Counted from the first letter of the stretch, positions 48,200-60,411 are shown. The stretch: DNA of 64,000 nucleotides from Bacteroidales bacterium (GCA_012719495.1 JAAYAG010000055.1:1-64000); one strand, 5' to 3'. Numbers and translations are program-made. Notes: a model not told the origin generated them from the letters alone.

Positions 48200-51100
48200 A
48201 TGAAAAATAACAAGCTGTTTTCGAACACTTTAGCACTTAGCATTTTTTTATCGTTTTCGTCAATTGCTGTTCTGTCGCAAGAGCCATTTTCGAATAATCA
48301 GTTTGCCAATGCTGTTGAAACCTACAACACATCGAATTATGTAATTGCAGAAAAGTTATTCAGCGACATGCTAGAAACCCTGCCTGCAAACAACCCTTTG
48401 CGATACGACGCACAGTATTATCGTTTAATGTGTTTGGTTAAACAGAATAATCGTTTTGCAGAAAATGAAATCTCCGACTATTTGTCGAAACATGCCGAAA
48501 GCCCTTGGGAAAACCAGCTTTGGTTCGAACTTGGAAAAATTCAGTTTGCCAACCGCAGGTATAAAGTTGCCGCGAAAACCTTCGAAAATGTCGACCCGTT
48601 TATCCTTGCCAAAGTCGATGCTGACGACTTTAGGTTTTATAATGGGTATTGCAATTTCGACATTGGAAATTATAAAAAAGCATCACAATATTTTTTCGAC
48701 ATTAAAAAATCATCGTCGCCATACGCTTCATCTGCATCATATTACTGGGGATATATAAACTATCTTGAAGGAAATTATGAAACAGCACTTCAGGAATTTA
48801 AAAAACTCGAAAACAACAAAAACTTTTCAGGATTTATTCCTTTTTACACCATTCAAATCTATTATTTGCAGGAAAAATATGATTTGGTGATCGAAAGTGG
48901 GGAAAAAATTATCTATGCAGCCCCCAAGGAACAAAAAAATGAACTCAATAAAATCCTTGGAGATTCATATTTCGAAACAGGAAATTACTTGAGTGCCATA
49001 AAATTCCTCGAAAATTATGAAGGGGTTGGGGGAAAAAAGACACGCGAAGATTTTTATCGCCTGGGGTATTGTCTTTATAACGTGAAAAATTATTCGAAAG
49101 CTATCGATGCGTTTGAAAATGTAGCTTCAACAGGTGATGAACTCACTCAGAATGCTTTCTACCATTTAGCCGATTGTTATTTGAAAACCGGCGATAAAAA
49201 GAAAGCACGTGCCGCATTCGAGCAAGCATCGAAGTTTAGCTATAATCCATCTATTGAAGAAGATGCATTATTTAATTATGCCAAACTTTCTTACGAACTT
49301 TCGTATTCACCATTCAACGAAACCATAAAAGCATTTGATCAGTATATTTCGAAATATCCAAATTCGGAGCGCAACGATGCCGCTTTCGATTATCTGGTTA
49401 AGGTTTACATGACCACGCGCAATTATCGTGATGCAATCACTTCTATCGAAAAGATAAAAATTAAATCTCCATCGGTTCGTGAAGCTTATCAGCGGGTTAC
49501 ATACTTCAGGGGTCTCGAGCTTTTCAACGATGCGAATTACCGTGGAGCGATCGAATTCTTCACAAAATCTCTCGAAAACTCCACATTTAATGCTAGTTAC
49601 AAGGCACAGGCTCAATATTGGAAAGCTGAAGCAAATTACCGACTTGGGCAATATCAACATGCCATCGATGGGTTTACTGTATTTCAGGCACTTCCCGGAG
49701 CTTTCTCGTTGCCCGAATTTGGTAACGCCTATTATAACATTGGGTACAGCTATTTCAATATGAAAAAGTATCAGGAAGCCTCGGTTTGGTTCAGAAAATA
49801 TCTTTCGCAAAGTAAAACTACCAATGAAATGAAAGCCGATGCAAGCAATCGAATCGGCGATTATTATTATCTTGGACGTGAATACCAGGAGGCAATAAAA
49901 TACTATACATCAGCTTATTCAAGTAAAGCATTCGATCCTGATTACGCCCTCTACCAAAGAGCTATTTGCAAAGGGTTTGATAAAGATATTAACGGAAAAT
50001 TTAACGACTTAAAAGCGTTATCGGAACAATTCCCCACTTCGTCGTATAACGATGATGCCATGTATGAAATGGCAAGGGCAAAAGAAAGGCTTGGTAGCGA
50101 AGATGAAGCGATCGAATTATATAATTCACTGATGACCAAGCATCCTGAGAGTATTTTGGTGCGAAAGTCCTTATTGCAGTTAGGGCTGATTTATTACAAC
50201 AAGAATGAAAACGAAACATCGCTGACATATTATAAAAAGGTTGTCGACAATTATCCAAATACTGAAGAATCGAAAGCCGCTTTGGTTGGAATTAAGAACA
50301 ACTATATCGACATGAACAATGTAGACGCTTATTTCGATTATTCGGGAACGGCTGGAGGTAAGCAGGGGCAAGTGTCAACATCTGCCCAAGATTCAATATT
50401 TTATATGGCTGCCGAACGGAACTATATGGCTGGCGAAAGTGGCGCAGAAGCAAAATTTGATGAATATCTTACCCGTTTCCCCAATGGCAGTTTCAAATTG
50501 AATGCTTCTTTTTATCTGGCTGAGATTTGTTATAGCAAAGGTCAGTATTCCCGTTCACTTGAATTATATGAAACCGTAACCTCGATGGGCGATAATATTT
50601 TCAGTGAACAAGCCTTGTTGAAAGCTGGAGAATTGTCATTTAATGCTCAAAAGTATGATACATCGCTTGATTATTTCCAGCGCCTTGGCAAAGTAGCTAC
50701 TACAAAGTGGAACATACTAAAATCGAGAGCGGGTGTTATGCGCAGCTATTTCAAATTGTCCGATTATCCCAACTCAATTTCATCTGCACAATTGGTAATG
50801 AAAACCGAAAATGTAACCGAAGCTATAACCCGAGAAGCCAATTATATACAGGCAACTTCATATTACAAGCAATCGCAACCTGACGAAGCGCTGAAGTTTT
50901 ATACCTTATTGGCCAACGATACAAAGCTTGCTGAAGGTGCAGAAGCTAAATACAACAAAGCAAAAATTCTTTTCGAGAAAAACCTTCTCGATCAGTCGGA
51001 GGCAGAAATTCTTGACTTTATTAACAAAAATACACCTCACCAGTATTGGTTAGCTCAATCGTTCATCCTTCTCACCGATATACACTTAGCCAAGAAAGAC

Positions 51101-51235
51101 GTATTTCAGGCCCGACATACATTGCAAAGTCTTATAGACAACTATACTAATCAAACCGATGGAGTGTTGACATTAGCTAAAGAAAAGATGCAAGTTGTTG
51201 AAAGTCTTGGAAATCAAAACATTATTGAAGAATAA
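48200..51235 (+). CDS. Large periplasmic tetratricopeptide repeat protein
   Basis: A 1011-residue exported protein. The signal peptide runs to about residue 26 (AVLSQ), and almost all of the rest consists of TPR/Sel1-like helix pairs, with fifteen or more repeats by eye (for example NRRYKVAAKTFENV, KNYSKAIDAFENVA, KKYQEASVWFRKYL and EYQEAIKYYTSAY). Such proteins act as scaffolds in the envelope. It is followed after 65 bp by an outer-membrane barrel gene, and the two probably form one unit. Function is otherwise unknown. Confidence 0.85.
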   Translation: MKNNKLFSNTLALSIFLSFSSIAVLSQEPFSNNQFANAVETYNTSNYVIAEKLFSDMLETLPANNPLRYDAQYYRLMCLVKQNNRFAENEISDYLSKHAESPWENQLWFELGKIQFANRRYKVAAKTFENVDPFILAKVDADDFRFYNGYCNFDIGNYKKASQYFFDIKKSSSPYASSASYYWGYINYLEGNYETALQEFKKLENNKNFSGFIPFYTIQIYYLQEKYDLVIESGEKIIYAAPKEQKNELNKILGDSYFETGNYLSAIKFLENYEGVGGKKTREDFYRLGYCLYNVKNYSKAIDAFENVASTGDELTQNAFYHLADCYLKTGDKKKARAAFEQASKFSYNPSIEEDALFNYAKLSYELSYSPFNETIKAFDQYISKYPNSERNDAAFDYLVKVYMTTRNYRDAITSIEKIKIKSPSVREAYQRVTYFRGLELFNDANYRGAIEFFTKSLENSTFNASYKAQAQYWKAEANYRLGQYQHAIDGFTVFQALPGAFSLPEFGNAYYNIGYSYFNMKKYQEASVWFRKYLSQSKTTNEMKADASNRIGDYYYLGREYQEAIKYYTSAYSSKAFDPDYALYQRAICKGFDKDINGKFNDLKALSEQFPTSSYNDDAMYEMARAKERLGSEDEAIELYNSLMTKHPESILVRKSLLQLGLIYYNKNENETSLTYYKKVVDNYPNTEESKAALVGIKNNYIDMNNVDAYFDYSGTAGGKQGQVSTSAQDSIFYMAAERNYMAGESGAEAKFDEYLTRFPNGSFKLNASFYLAEICYSKGQYSRSLELYETVTSMGDNIFSEQALLKAGELSFNAQKYDTSLDYFQRLGKVATTKWNILKSRAGVMRSYFKLSDYPNSISSAQLVMKTENVTEAITREANYIQATSYYKQSQPDEALKFYTLLANDTKLAEGAEAKYNKAKILFEKNLLDQSEAEILDFINKNTPHQYWLAQSFILLTDIHLAKKDVFQARHTLQSLIDNYTNQTDGVLTLAKEKMQVVESLGNQNIIEE

Positions 51236-51300
51236 CGTGTGATTGCATTAATGCCACGAAGAAATTGGAAAGTCAAAAATCTAATAACTAAAAGATACAG

Positions 51301-53046
51301 ATGAAACGGAACAAAATAATAGCAACCATAATATTAACAATCGCCAGCAGCGGTTTTGCATTTGCCCAGGACACCATTATGAACAAGGAGGTTGAAGTAA
51401 TTAAAGCATTTCAGCCCACCATAAGTGAATCAAATAAAATTGTATCGAATCCCAAGATTAACGATACAGTGAAGTATACCCCAATTTTTGATTATCGCAT
51501 ACAATCATCGTTGGTCCCAGTACCACGCTCTATTCAAAAATTGCCGGTAGTTCAGCTTGGAAATCCGCCACAAAGCCGCAGTAATACAGGGTATCTAAGA
51601 GCCGGCATTGGAAATGCCTATACCCCATTTGCAGAATTTGCATTGAATACTTCGCCGGCTAAAGCGACCGACTTTGGCATTTTCTTCTCTCATTTTTCAT
51701 CAAGTCCGAAAGTAAAACTCAATAACGGAATTCGGGTTAAGTCTCCTTATTCTGACGATGCGGCTACTATTTTCGTTAAGAATAAATTTCGTAAATCTGT
51801 ACTCGACTGGAATATTGGGTTCGAACGCAATCGCTTCAATTATTATGGTTTTGCCAGTGTCGACACGTTGTTATACCGCGAAACTGAAAATATTTCGAAT
51901 ACGCTGAATAAAAAACAGGTCTTTAATAATGCCTCGGCGTTGTTCAACTTACGAAAGATCGATGGACGTTCCGAGTTTTCGTACGATGTATCACTTGGGT
52001 ACAACTTTTTCTGGAATTCTACCGGACAAAAAAGTCATAAAGGAGGCTACAGCGGGAAATACCTGCTCGACAAACGAAATTTCGATATTGTAATTGGCTC
52101 TGAAATCGATTATTTCTATACCGACAGCATAAATAACCCATATAAATTGAAAAGTAACCATCAGTATGTATTTGTTGCTTTGAGCCCTCAGTATGTATAT
52201 GAAAAGAAAAATATTATGCTGAAAGCGGGAATCAACGTATCATCAGTTATTGATGATGACACTGACGCCCTTTTCCATATTTCGCCCAAAATATATTTCG
52301 AATACCAGCCTATTGCCAACGTGCTGTCTGTATTTGTCGCAACCGATGGAAAACTGAATGTAAACGATTACCAATCAGTCATGCAGTACAACAGGTATTA
52401 TAATTTTGCAAACGAATTGAAACCCTCGAATGAGGTCATAAACCTTTCCGGCGGATTTAAGGGAAAATTCAGCCGCAAAATGTCGTATGTTTTCGATGTG
52501 TCTTATTCTATCTGCCAAGACGAAGCTTTCTTTTATTTGCTTCAGAATCAGTATGAGGCAGCCTCAGATGAGCTTAAAAACTTATTTTCAGCCAATTATT
52601 ACGATTTAAATACCCTTCGTTTCGGTGGAGATGTTAGATACAGCAGCAAATCGTTTAGTTTGGGTCTAAACGGGAATTATTACAGCTATTCAAGTAATTC
52701 AAACGTAACTATAACTCACAGGCCGACATTCGATGCTCAGCTTACTTCGCTTTTCGATATAGGTTCGTCAATTAAGGTACGGCTCGATGCTCAGGTAATT
52801 GGTTCACGCAAAGCCGAAATTATGGTTGTGTCAAATGATAACGATGGTAGCGCACCAGCTATCAGTCAGGAAATCCATACGATAAAAACTGCTATCGGGA
52901 TAAGTGCCGGAGCCGATTATGCCTACAATAAAAAGTTGTCGTTTTCGCTTGATGTACGGAACATGATAAACCAGAATTATGAATTATGGCATGGCTATAA
53001 TACACAGGGGATATTAGTATTAGCTGGAGTCCGTTACACCTTCTGA
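51301..53046 (+). CDS. Outer-membrane beta-barrel protein, partner of the TPR scaffold
   Basis: A 581-residue protein with a signal peptide ending at FAFAQ. A short soluble segment (MNKEVEVIKAFQPTISES) is followed by a long region of alternating aromatic beta strands that ends in Phe (VRYTF), the mark of an outer-membrane barrel. It lacks a TonB plug. Its position after the TPR protein suggests they work together in the envelope. No substrate or enzymatic motif is visible. Confidence 0.8.
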   Translation: MKRNKIIATIILTIASSGFAFAQDTIMNKEVEVIKAFQPTISESNKIVSNPKINDTVKYTPIFDYRIQSSLVPVPRSIQKLPVVQLGNPPQSRSNTGYLRAGIGNAYTPFAEFALNTSPAKATDFGIFFSHFSSSPKVKLNNGIRVKSPYSDDAATIFVKNKFRKSVLDWNIGFERNRFNYYGFASVDTLLYRETENISNTLNKKQVFNNASALFNLRKIDGRSEFSYDVSLGYNFFWNSTGQKSHKGGYSGKYLLDKRNFDIVIGSEIDYFYTDSINNPYKLKSNHQYVFVALSPQYVYEKKNIMLKAGINVSSVIDDDTDALFHISPKIYFEYQPIANVLSVFVATDGKLNVNDYQSVMQYNRYYNFANELKPSNEVINLSGGFKGKFSRKMSYVFDVSYSICQDEAFFYLLQNQYEAASDELKNLFSANYYDLNTLRFGGDVRYSSKSFSLGLNGNYYSYSSNSNVTITHRPTFDAQLTSLFDIGSSIKVRLDAQVIGSRKAEIMVVSNDNDGSAPAISQEIHTIKTAIGISAGADYAYNKKLSFSLDVRNMINQNYELWHGYNTQGILVLAGVRYTF

Positions 53047-53077
53047 TTATTAAGTGTTTTTCAACTTAATTTGTTGA

Positions 53078-53126
53078 TAACTTTTGCCTTTCACTCACTG
53101 AATAGTTAGGCAGAAAGGTTATATTT
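53078..53126 (+). terminator. Probable terminator after the barrel gene
   Basis: An imperfect hairpin (TAACTTTTGCC at 53078-53088 with GGCAGAAAGGTTA at 53109-53121) is followed by a T-rich stretch. Confidence 0.45.
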
Positions 53127-53129
53127 TCC

Positions 53130-53137
53130 TATATTTG
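53130..53137 (+). promoter_or_regulatory. -7-like promoter box for gyrB
   Basis: TATATTTG matches TAnnTTTG. It lies about 194 nt upstream of the gyrB ATG and directly after the preceding terminator, so gyrB would have a long leader containing two tiny ORFs (53291-53311 and 53312-53338). Confidence 0.4.
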
Positions 53138-53324
53138 AGCTCAAATTTTTAGGAACAGAAAATTATTTGTAATTTATTGAAAATCAGGATTTATAAATGA
53201 TTTTTCTCTTTATTTTTTCAATATGTTCTACAGGAAATAAAGATCATCGGGCCTAATTTTTTGAATACAAAAAATACCATCTTGAAAGCGATGGAAAATT
53301 TGAATTTTTAGATGAAGAAAATAA

Positions 53325-55316
<1,992 letters not shown>

Positions 55317-55356
55317 TTGTAACTTTGTTGAAATTAATGTGATATCAAAATATTTT

Positions 55357-55398
55357 AGTGGATCGGGAAAAGCAATTGTGTCTCGATCCACTTTTTTT
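55357..55398 (+). terminator. Terminator of gyrB
   Basis: A 9-bp stem (AGTGGATCG with CGATCCACT, 55357-55365 and 55384-55392) is followed by a run of T. Confidence 0.85.
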
Positions 55399-55425
55399 AT
55401 TAATATAGTCTCAAATTTTTTCTAA

Positions 55426-56007
55426 ATGGATATCTGTGTATTTTGTTCATCAAGCAATGCCATTGACAATTGGTATTTTGAAGCTGCTGAAAAGCTAGGT
55501 TATTTAATTGCCAGAGGAAATCATTCTCTTGTGTATGGCGGTGCAAACGTTGGTCTTATGGAAAAAGTAGCCATCACGGTAAGGCAAAATAACGGGAGGA
55601 TTTTAGGGGTAATCCCTCAAAAAATTTACGACAAAAACCTCGGTTCTAATCATCCTGACGAAATACAGATAACAAAAACAATGGACGAACGCAAAGTATT
55701 GATGCGTGAACGTTCAGACGCTTTTATTGCTTTACCTGGTGGATTTGGAACGCTTGAAGAGGTAATTGAAGTAATAACCTTGAAACAGCTTGATTATCAT
55801 AGAAAACCAATTGTTTTCATCAATACATTGGGCTTTTTCAATGATTTATTTGCACAATTCCAGAAGTCGTTTGATGAATCATTTGCAAAAGAAAGTTACC
55901 GCAACCTATATCATATAGCCAATTCGCCAGAGGAGGCCATTAACTATATTGAGAACTACATTTTCGAAGATCTCGGTCCCAAATGGTTTAACGTACCCTC
56001 CCGGTAA
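55426..56007 (+). CDS. LOG-family nucleotide 5'-monophosphate phosphoribohydrolase-like protein
   Basis: A 193-residue Rossmann-fold protein of the LOG/TIGR00730 family. The diagnostic PGGFGTLEEV motif is present, with the catalytic Arg in MRERSDAFIALPGG. An N-terminal VFCSSSNAID loop and YGGANVGLM complete the fold. Family members split nucleotide monophosphates into base and ribose 5-phosphate, including cytokinin precursors in plants; the bacterial substrate is not certain. It follows gyrB after a terminator and converges with the methyltransferase gene. Confidence 0.9.
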   Translation: MDICVFCSSSNAIDNWYFEAAEKLGYLIARGNHSLVYGGANVGLMEKVAITVRQNNGRILGVIPQKIYDKNLGSNHPDEIQITKTMDERKVLMRERSDAFIALPGGFGTLEEVIEVITLKQLDYHRKPIVFINTLGFFNDLFAQFQKSFDESFAKESYRNLYHIANSPEEAINYIENYIFEDLGPKWFNVPSR

Positions 56008-56015
56008 TTCGCTAA

Positions 56016-56615
56016 TTATGAGAGAAAAAACAAAATCGTAGAGAGTTTACAATAACTGGCCGTAATAATGCCCCGTTTAAAGCGGGTGCGGGTTTCTTCA
56101 CTTCTAACCACCCGGAAGCCTGCTTTTAAGAATAACTTATTGATTTGTTGTCCGGTAATTCCATTTTCTTCATCGATAAATTCCCTAAGGTAGACTTTTC
56201 CCCCGTTTTTTAAAAGCCTGAACATTTCTTCAACCAAATCTTGTCGATTTTCTTTAATAACCAGATGCAGAACCTGATGAACATTTATGGCATCATAATG
56301 GTTTTCATCGATTGTTAAACTGGCTAACCTACCATGATGGAACGAAGTATTTTTATATTCGCGCAGGTTTTTTCGGGCTTTTGACATATAGCGGTCTGAA
56401 ACATCAACGCAGGTTAATTCGCCCAGATCTACCTTGCGGGCAAGAAGTTCGGCCATAGCACCAACTCCTGAACCAAACTCCAGTACCTTATAATTTCTCA
56501 AAATTGGCAGTGAATTGACATACTTATGATATAAAAATTTCTTATTGATGGGCCTCAATGCTTGTTGAACCGAAACTGACCAGTTACTGGGTTCATAGAT
56601 TGTGTGTTGTTTCAT
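56016..56615 (-). CDS. Class I SAM-dependent methyltransferase
   Basis: A 199-residue soluble Rossmann-fold methyltransferase. Motif I is VLEFGSGVGAMAELL, the acidic residue of motif II lies in LTCVDVSDRYMSKA, and the post-motif YDAINVHQVLHLV follows. It is monocistronic. The acceptor is not predictable from sequence or context. Confidence 0.82.
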   Translation of the reverse strand: MKQHTIYEPSNWSVSVQQALRPINKKFLYHKYVNSLPILRNYKVLEFGSGVGAMAELLARKVDLGELTCVDVSDRYMSKARKNLREYKNTSFHHGRLASLTIDENHYDAINVHQVLHLVIKENRQDLVEEMFRLLKNGGKVYLREFIDEENGITGQQINKLFLKAGFRVVRSEETRTRFKRGIITASYCKLSTILFFLS

Positions 56616-56753
56616 GGCTATTTAATTTAAGTCTATAACGATTAAAGTTAATGTATTTGTATCCCATCCACTATCTTTTTTCGATTAATTGCCGTAGAAT
56701 CCCGACAAACGAAATTTCCTTATATGATTGAGTGAAATCTTCAACTAATTTTT

Positions 56754-57368
56754 TTAAAACCAACCAAAGATAAAATTCATATACACACCCAATCCTGACA
56801 AATCGCTTTGGTTTAACGGCGTAGTATGGTTCACATCAAGTGTTTGGCGGTATTCTGCCCCAACGTTCATTTTGAAGAAGCGGGTAATGTTTATTTCTAC
56901 TGAAATTGTTGGCGATACAACAAAAACATTATCCGAAAAAAAACTGTTATTGGTCAAGTTTTCTCCCGATACACCACCCCAGCCTATCCGGGCGCTTATA
57001 ACTGGATGAATTACTGCTTTGTGAGCAATTTCATATCCAATCCATAATCCGCCATGACCAAAATCGATATCACGAAGAATGTTTTCTCTTTTTATATCTA
57101 TCGAATTACTCAAGCCTTCGCCATAGCCTCCGATAAACATATTGTTTATGATTATTCCGCCGCCGCCACCCATCATAAACGCAAAATCGCCACCTAAATT
57201 TGTATAGGTCATCAATGGTCCACCAAACCCGCTAATACGCTTTATTTCAATTGTGTTGATGATTGTTTTTAGCTCGTCGTTTTCTTGTTTTTCAGCAAAA
57301 AATTTATCTGCTGCAAATGAATTTGTAATAGAAAAAAACAACAGAAACCCAAAGAATATCTTTTTCAT
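56754..57368 (-). CDS. Exported beta-barrel-like protein
   Basis: A 204-residue protein with a signal peptide ending near SFAAD. Alternating polar and hydrophobic strands and a C-terminal aromatic residue (FIFGWF) suggest a small outer-membrane barrel. A striking Gly-rich turn (MMGGGGGIIINN) lies in the middle. No specific family was recognised. Confidence 0.72.
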   Translation of the reverse strand: MKKIFFGFLLFFSITNSFAADKFFAEKQENDELKTIINTIEIKRISGFGGPLMTYTNLGGDFAFMMGGGGGIIINNMFIGGYGEGLSNSIDIKRENILRDIDFGHGGLWIGYEIAHKAVIHPVISARIGWGGVSGENLTNNSFFSDNVFVVSPTISVEINITRFFKMNVGAEYRQTLDVNHTTPLNQSDLSGLGVYMNFIFGWF

Positions 57369-57567
57369 AATATCTGTTTTATAGTTAGTAATTAGGTCTA
57401 ATACGTAATGAGACTCGCAAGATTTTTATTAATAAATTAAAGACAGAAAAGCATCAAAGGGGTTGCATTTTTTTAAAAAAAAACAGATTACAATCGAATA
57501 AATCATTCTTTTTAGATAACAAACCATTACAGACCCATAAATCAAGAAGTAATTAAAAAAACAACAA

Positions 57568-57978
57568 CTATGTATTTTTTTGAACAACACGAGGAACTAG
57601 AAAAACAGAGCCCTCTCGGGAATAACCAATTTTTTCGTAAAATTTATCGGCACCCGACATTACGTATACAACACTGTCGGGGAATCTGTCATAAAGGCAT
57701 TCCATCAATTGCCGGCCAATGTTCTGTCCCCGGTGTAATTGTGCTACAAGCAAATCACAAACCCAGATATACATTCCGAAATCATTGAGTGACCGACAAT
57801 ACCCGCACAACTCATTTTCAGAATATGCTACAAACGTGATCGATTTCTCCAATGCCAGGGCATACTTCTCCCGCATTTCTTCGTTGGCATAATCCCAACC
57901 TTCTTCGTTGAGTATGATTCCCATTACATTACTTTCGTCCATTTCTTTATTGTATGGTCGGATGTTAACTTGTTTCAT
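57568..57978 (-). CDS. GNAT-family N-acetyltransferase
   Basis: A 136-residue acetyl-CoA-dependent acetyltransferase. The pyrophosphate-binding motif A is seen in LLVAQLHRGQNIGRQLMECL, and the C-terminal strand and helix in MSGADKFYEKIGYSRE are typical. The acceptor (small molecule or protein) is unknown. It is monocistronic, next to a long gene-poor region. Confidence 0.87.
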   Translation of the reverse strand: MKQVNIRPYNKEMDESNVMGIILNEEGWDYANEEMREKYALALEKSITFVAYSENELCGYCRSLNDFGMYIWVCDLLVAQLHRGQNIGRQLMECLYDRFPDSVVYVMSGADKFYEKIGYSREGSVFLVPRVVQKNT

Positions 57979-58818
57979 AAATTTTTTAGTTGAAATATAT
58001 AAAAAATATCACTAGAACAGGTGTTAAGCAATAGTTTTTCAGAGTGTTATATCTTTATTGTCTTAAAATGTGCTTTTAAAATTAGTATATTTCTGTAAAT
58101 TATGTTTGAATACAATTGTAATTAACAATACTACATTGATTTGCTTTTCTGAATTTTCAACTCAGTAGAGCATCAAATTTTTCAAATAAAACTTACGAAT
58201 AGAATATCGTATTAATGCATTTGGATATTTAAATTGCAACTAAATATTATGATATATTACTGATGTTTTTAGCTTGAGAATTTGATGCAAATTCTTTGGT
58301 TTGCTTGTGTAAACTTTGCTTTATCGATTTTTAAGCATGCAAAATGCGCTGAATTCTTTTGCGTTGCCGAAGGTTATCAGAAGTAATAATGAAAAGTTTT
58401 TTTGAATCTGGCTTTATATTTTTTAATGCTCCTCTTTACATCAATAAAATGATGATAATGGTGTTGTTTTTACCCACGTTATGGTCGGATTACATTTCAC
58501 AGTCATTTTTAAGTTTTGTTTTAAAGAATACTAATGTTATTTTCTTTTGTTGAAACTTCAATATATCTATGGTTATTTTTTTACTGTTGTACATTTTCTA
58601 AGTAACTTCATTAAATTTACTTCATACTACATCAGAGTAGCCGTTTTCGATAACTATCAAAAAAAGTTTTTTTCTAGTTTTTTAAAGGTTAGTGACCCTT
58701 TTGTTTTTAACAAAATGTAGTTCATGAGAATCTCATATTTCAAAAAATTCTAAGTGGAGTCGGGAGAAAATCAAGCATGAGGTGTTGCCTTTCTGTTTTC
58801 AAATTAGTAAAATGATTG
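57979..58818. other. Gene-poor AT-rich region
   Basis: About 840 bp with no open frame that looks like a protein. A solitary -7-like box (TATGTTTG, 58101-58108, plus strand) and a perfect 8-bp hairpin (58277-58284 with 58288-58295) are the only structures I see. An unannotated small RNA or decayed DNA is possible. Confidence 0.5.
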
Positions 58819-58826
58819 TATTTTTG
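58819..58826 (+). promoter_or_regulatory. -7-like promoter box for the small lipoprotein
   Basis: TATTTTTG matches TAnnTTTG, 26 nt upstream of ATG 58852. Confidence 0.45.
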
Positions 58827-58851
58827 AACATATAATCATAAACAGAAACCT

Positions 58852-59076
58852 ATGAAGAAAACATTCGCAATTGCCTTTTTTGCCTTTTTGTTTTTTGCAG
58901 GGTGTAAACCGCAAAATAAAAATAGCGAACCTGAAGAAAGCCTGACCACCTCTGAAGAATTGTTGGATACCACCCAGGCAGTTTCTGATGAAGACCCAAT
59001 TGACGACTCTGGAGAAGCCCTTGTCGACGATACTATTTATTACGAAACCGAATTTGAAGAAATAGATCAGGAATAA
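58852..59076 (+). CDS. Small acidic lipoprotein
   Basis: A 74-residue lipoprotein. The signal sequence ends in FFAGC, leaving a mature part of about 56 residues dominated by Asp and Glu and with no apparent fold. The function is unknown; a tethered acidic peptide could bind cations or keep a surface hydrated, but this is speculation. It has its own promoter box and shares a terminator with ackA. Confidence 0.75.
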   Translation: MKKTFAIAFFAFLFFAGCKPQNKNSEPEESLTTSEELLDTTQAVSDEDPIDDSGEALVDDTIYYETEFEEIDQE

Positions 59077-59077
59077 A

Positions 59078-59104
59078 AAAGGACAGGTATTTTGCCTGTC
59101 CTTT
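59078..59104. terminator. Bidirectional terminator, small lipoprotein / ackA
   Basis: A 10-bp stem (AAAGGACAGG with CCTGTCCTTT) and a short loop lie between convergent genes. Confidence 0.88.
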
Positions 59105-59125
59105 GTATATTTAAATATTACTAGG

Positions 59126-60325
59126 TTATTGTAGAAAGCTTAATGTATCTTCTGCGATCATAAGTTCTTCATTTGTAGGTATTACCATAATTTTCACTTT
59201 CGATGTTGGTTTGCTTAGCAATGCTTCTTCAGCTCTAATTGTGCTATTCAATTCATTATCGAGGTCGAACCCAAGCCACTCCATTTCACTACAGATTCCT
59301 TGACGACACATGACATCGTTTTCGCCAATTCCACCGGTAAAGACCAGCACATCACAACCATTCATTGCTGCAGTATAGGCTCCAATGTATTTTTTAACCC
59401 GGTAAAAATACATCTCGAACGCCATCTTTGAAAGCTCGTTGTTGTCTTCGGCAACCGATTTTCGCAGATCTCTGAAATCTGACGAAATACCTGTCAATCC
59501 AAGCATTCCGCTATGTTTATTAAACAATGTGGAAGCAGTTTCAACGCCCAATTTTTCTTTTTCCATAAGATAAGTAACCACGCCAATATCTAGGTCACCG
59601 GCACGTGTTCCCATCAACAGACCCTCTACAGGGGTGAATCCCATTGATGTATCAACAGAAACACCGTTTTTAATTGCTGCGATAGAAGCCCCGTTCCCAA
59701 GATGGCAAGTAATGATTTTCGAACTGTTGTAATCAATTCCAAGCAGTGAACATGCTTTTCGGCTCACATACCGGTGACTTGTTCCATGAAAACCATACCT
59801 TCTGATCCCGTATTTCTGGTATAAGCTATAGGGAATACCATACATGTAGGCATATTTTGGCATTGTTTGATGGAATGCTGTGTCGAAAACCCCAACTTGT
59901 ATCATGTTGGGAAGAATTTCTTTGATAGCTTCAATTCCTTTAAGGTTTGGCGGATTGTGAAGTGGTGCAAGGTCGATGCACTCTTCCATTTTTGCTACAA
60001 CTTCATCGGTAATTAAAACACTACTGTTGAATTTCTCACCTCCGTGAACAACCCTGTGGCCTACAGCCGATATCTCGTTAAGATTGGCAACACATCCATG
60101 CTTCTTGCTCGAAAGCACTCCCAGTACATATTCAATACCAATTTTATGATCCAGAATCTCGCCTTCAAAAATTACTTCATCACCGTTTTGCTTGACCAAT
60201 TTGAGAAATGAACCATTCAGTCCAATTTTTTCAACAACGCCTTTGGAAAGCACCGTTTGGTCGGTCATGTCAAACATCTGGAATTTGATGGATGAACTAC
60301 CACAATTTAATACTAATATCTTCAT
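59126..60325 (-). CDS. ackA: Acetate kinase
   Basis: Converts acetyl phosphate and ADP to acetate and ATP, the energy-yielding end of acetate fermentation. The 399-residue protein starts with MKILVLNCGSSSIKF (an earlier Met codon at 60340 is less likely). It has VGHRVVHGG, the catalytic FDTAFH motif, GFHGTSHRYVS and CHLGNGAS. It is the third gene of pta - 3-hydroxyacyl-CoA dehydrogenase - ackA, with an 86-bp gap to the dehydrogenase. Confidence 0.96.
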   Translation of the reverse strand: MKILVLNCGSSSIKFQMFDMTDQTVLSKGVVEKIGLNGSFLKLVKQNGDEVIFEGEILDHKIGIEYVLGVLSSKKHGCVANLNEISAVGHRVVHGGEKFNSSVLITDEVVAKMEECIDLAPLHNPPNLKGIEAIKEILPNMIQVGVFDTAFHQTMPKYAYMYGIPYSLYQKYGIRRYGFHGTSHRYVSRKACSLLGIDYNSSKIITCHLGNGASIAAIKNGVSVDTSMGFTPVEGLLMGTRAGDLDIGVVTYLMEKEKLGVETASTLFNKHSGMLGLTGISSDFRDLRKSVAEDNNELSKMAFEMYFYRVKKYIGAYTAAMNGCDVLVFTGGIGENDVMCRQGICSEMEWLGFDLDNELNSTIRAEEALLSKPTSKVKIMVIPTNEELMIAEDTLSFLQ

Positions 60326-60411
60326 TTGAATACTTTTCAACTTTAGTTATTTAGGTTTCCCTTGATAAAATGTGAAAACCCGAATTAATTCACTAAAAAT
60401 TAAGGAAAAGA

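Noticed and set aside
58359-58553. A 64-codon frame in the gene-poor region
   Set aside because: Its residues are Phe/Ile/Leu-rich, as expected from AT-rich random sequence, and there is no promoter box close upstream.
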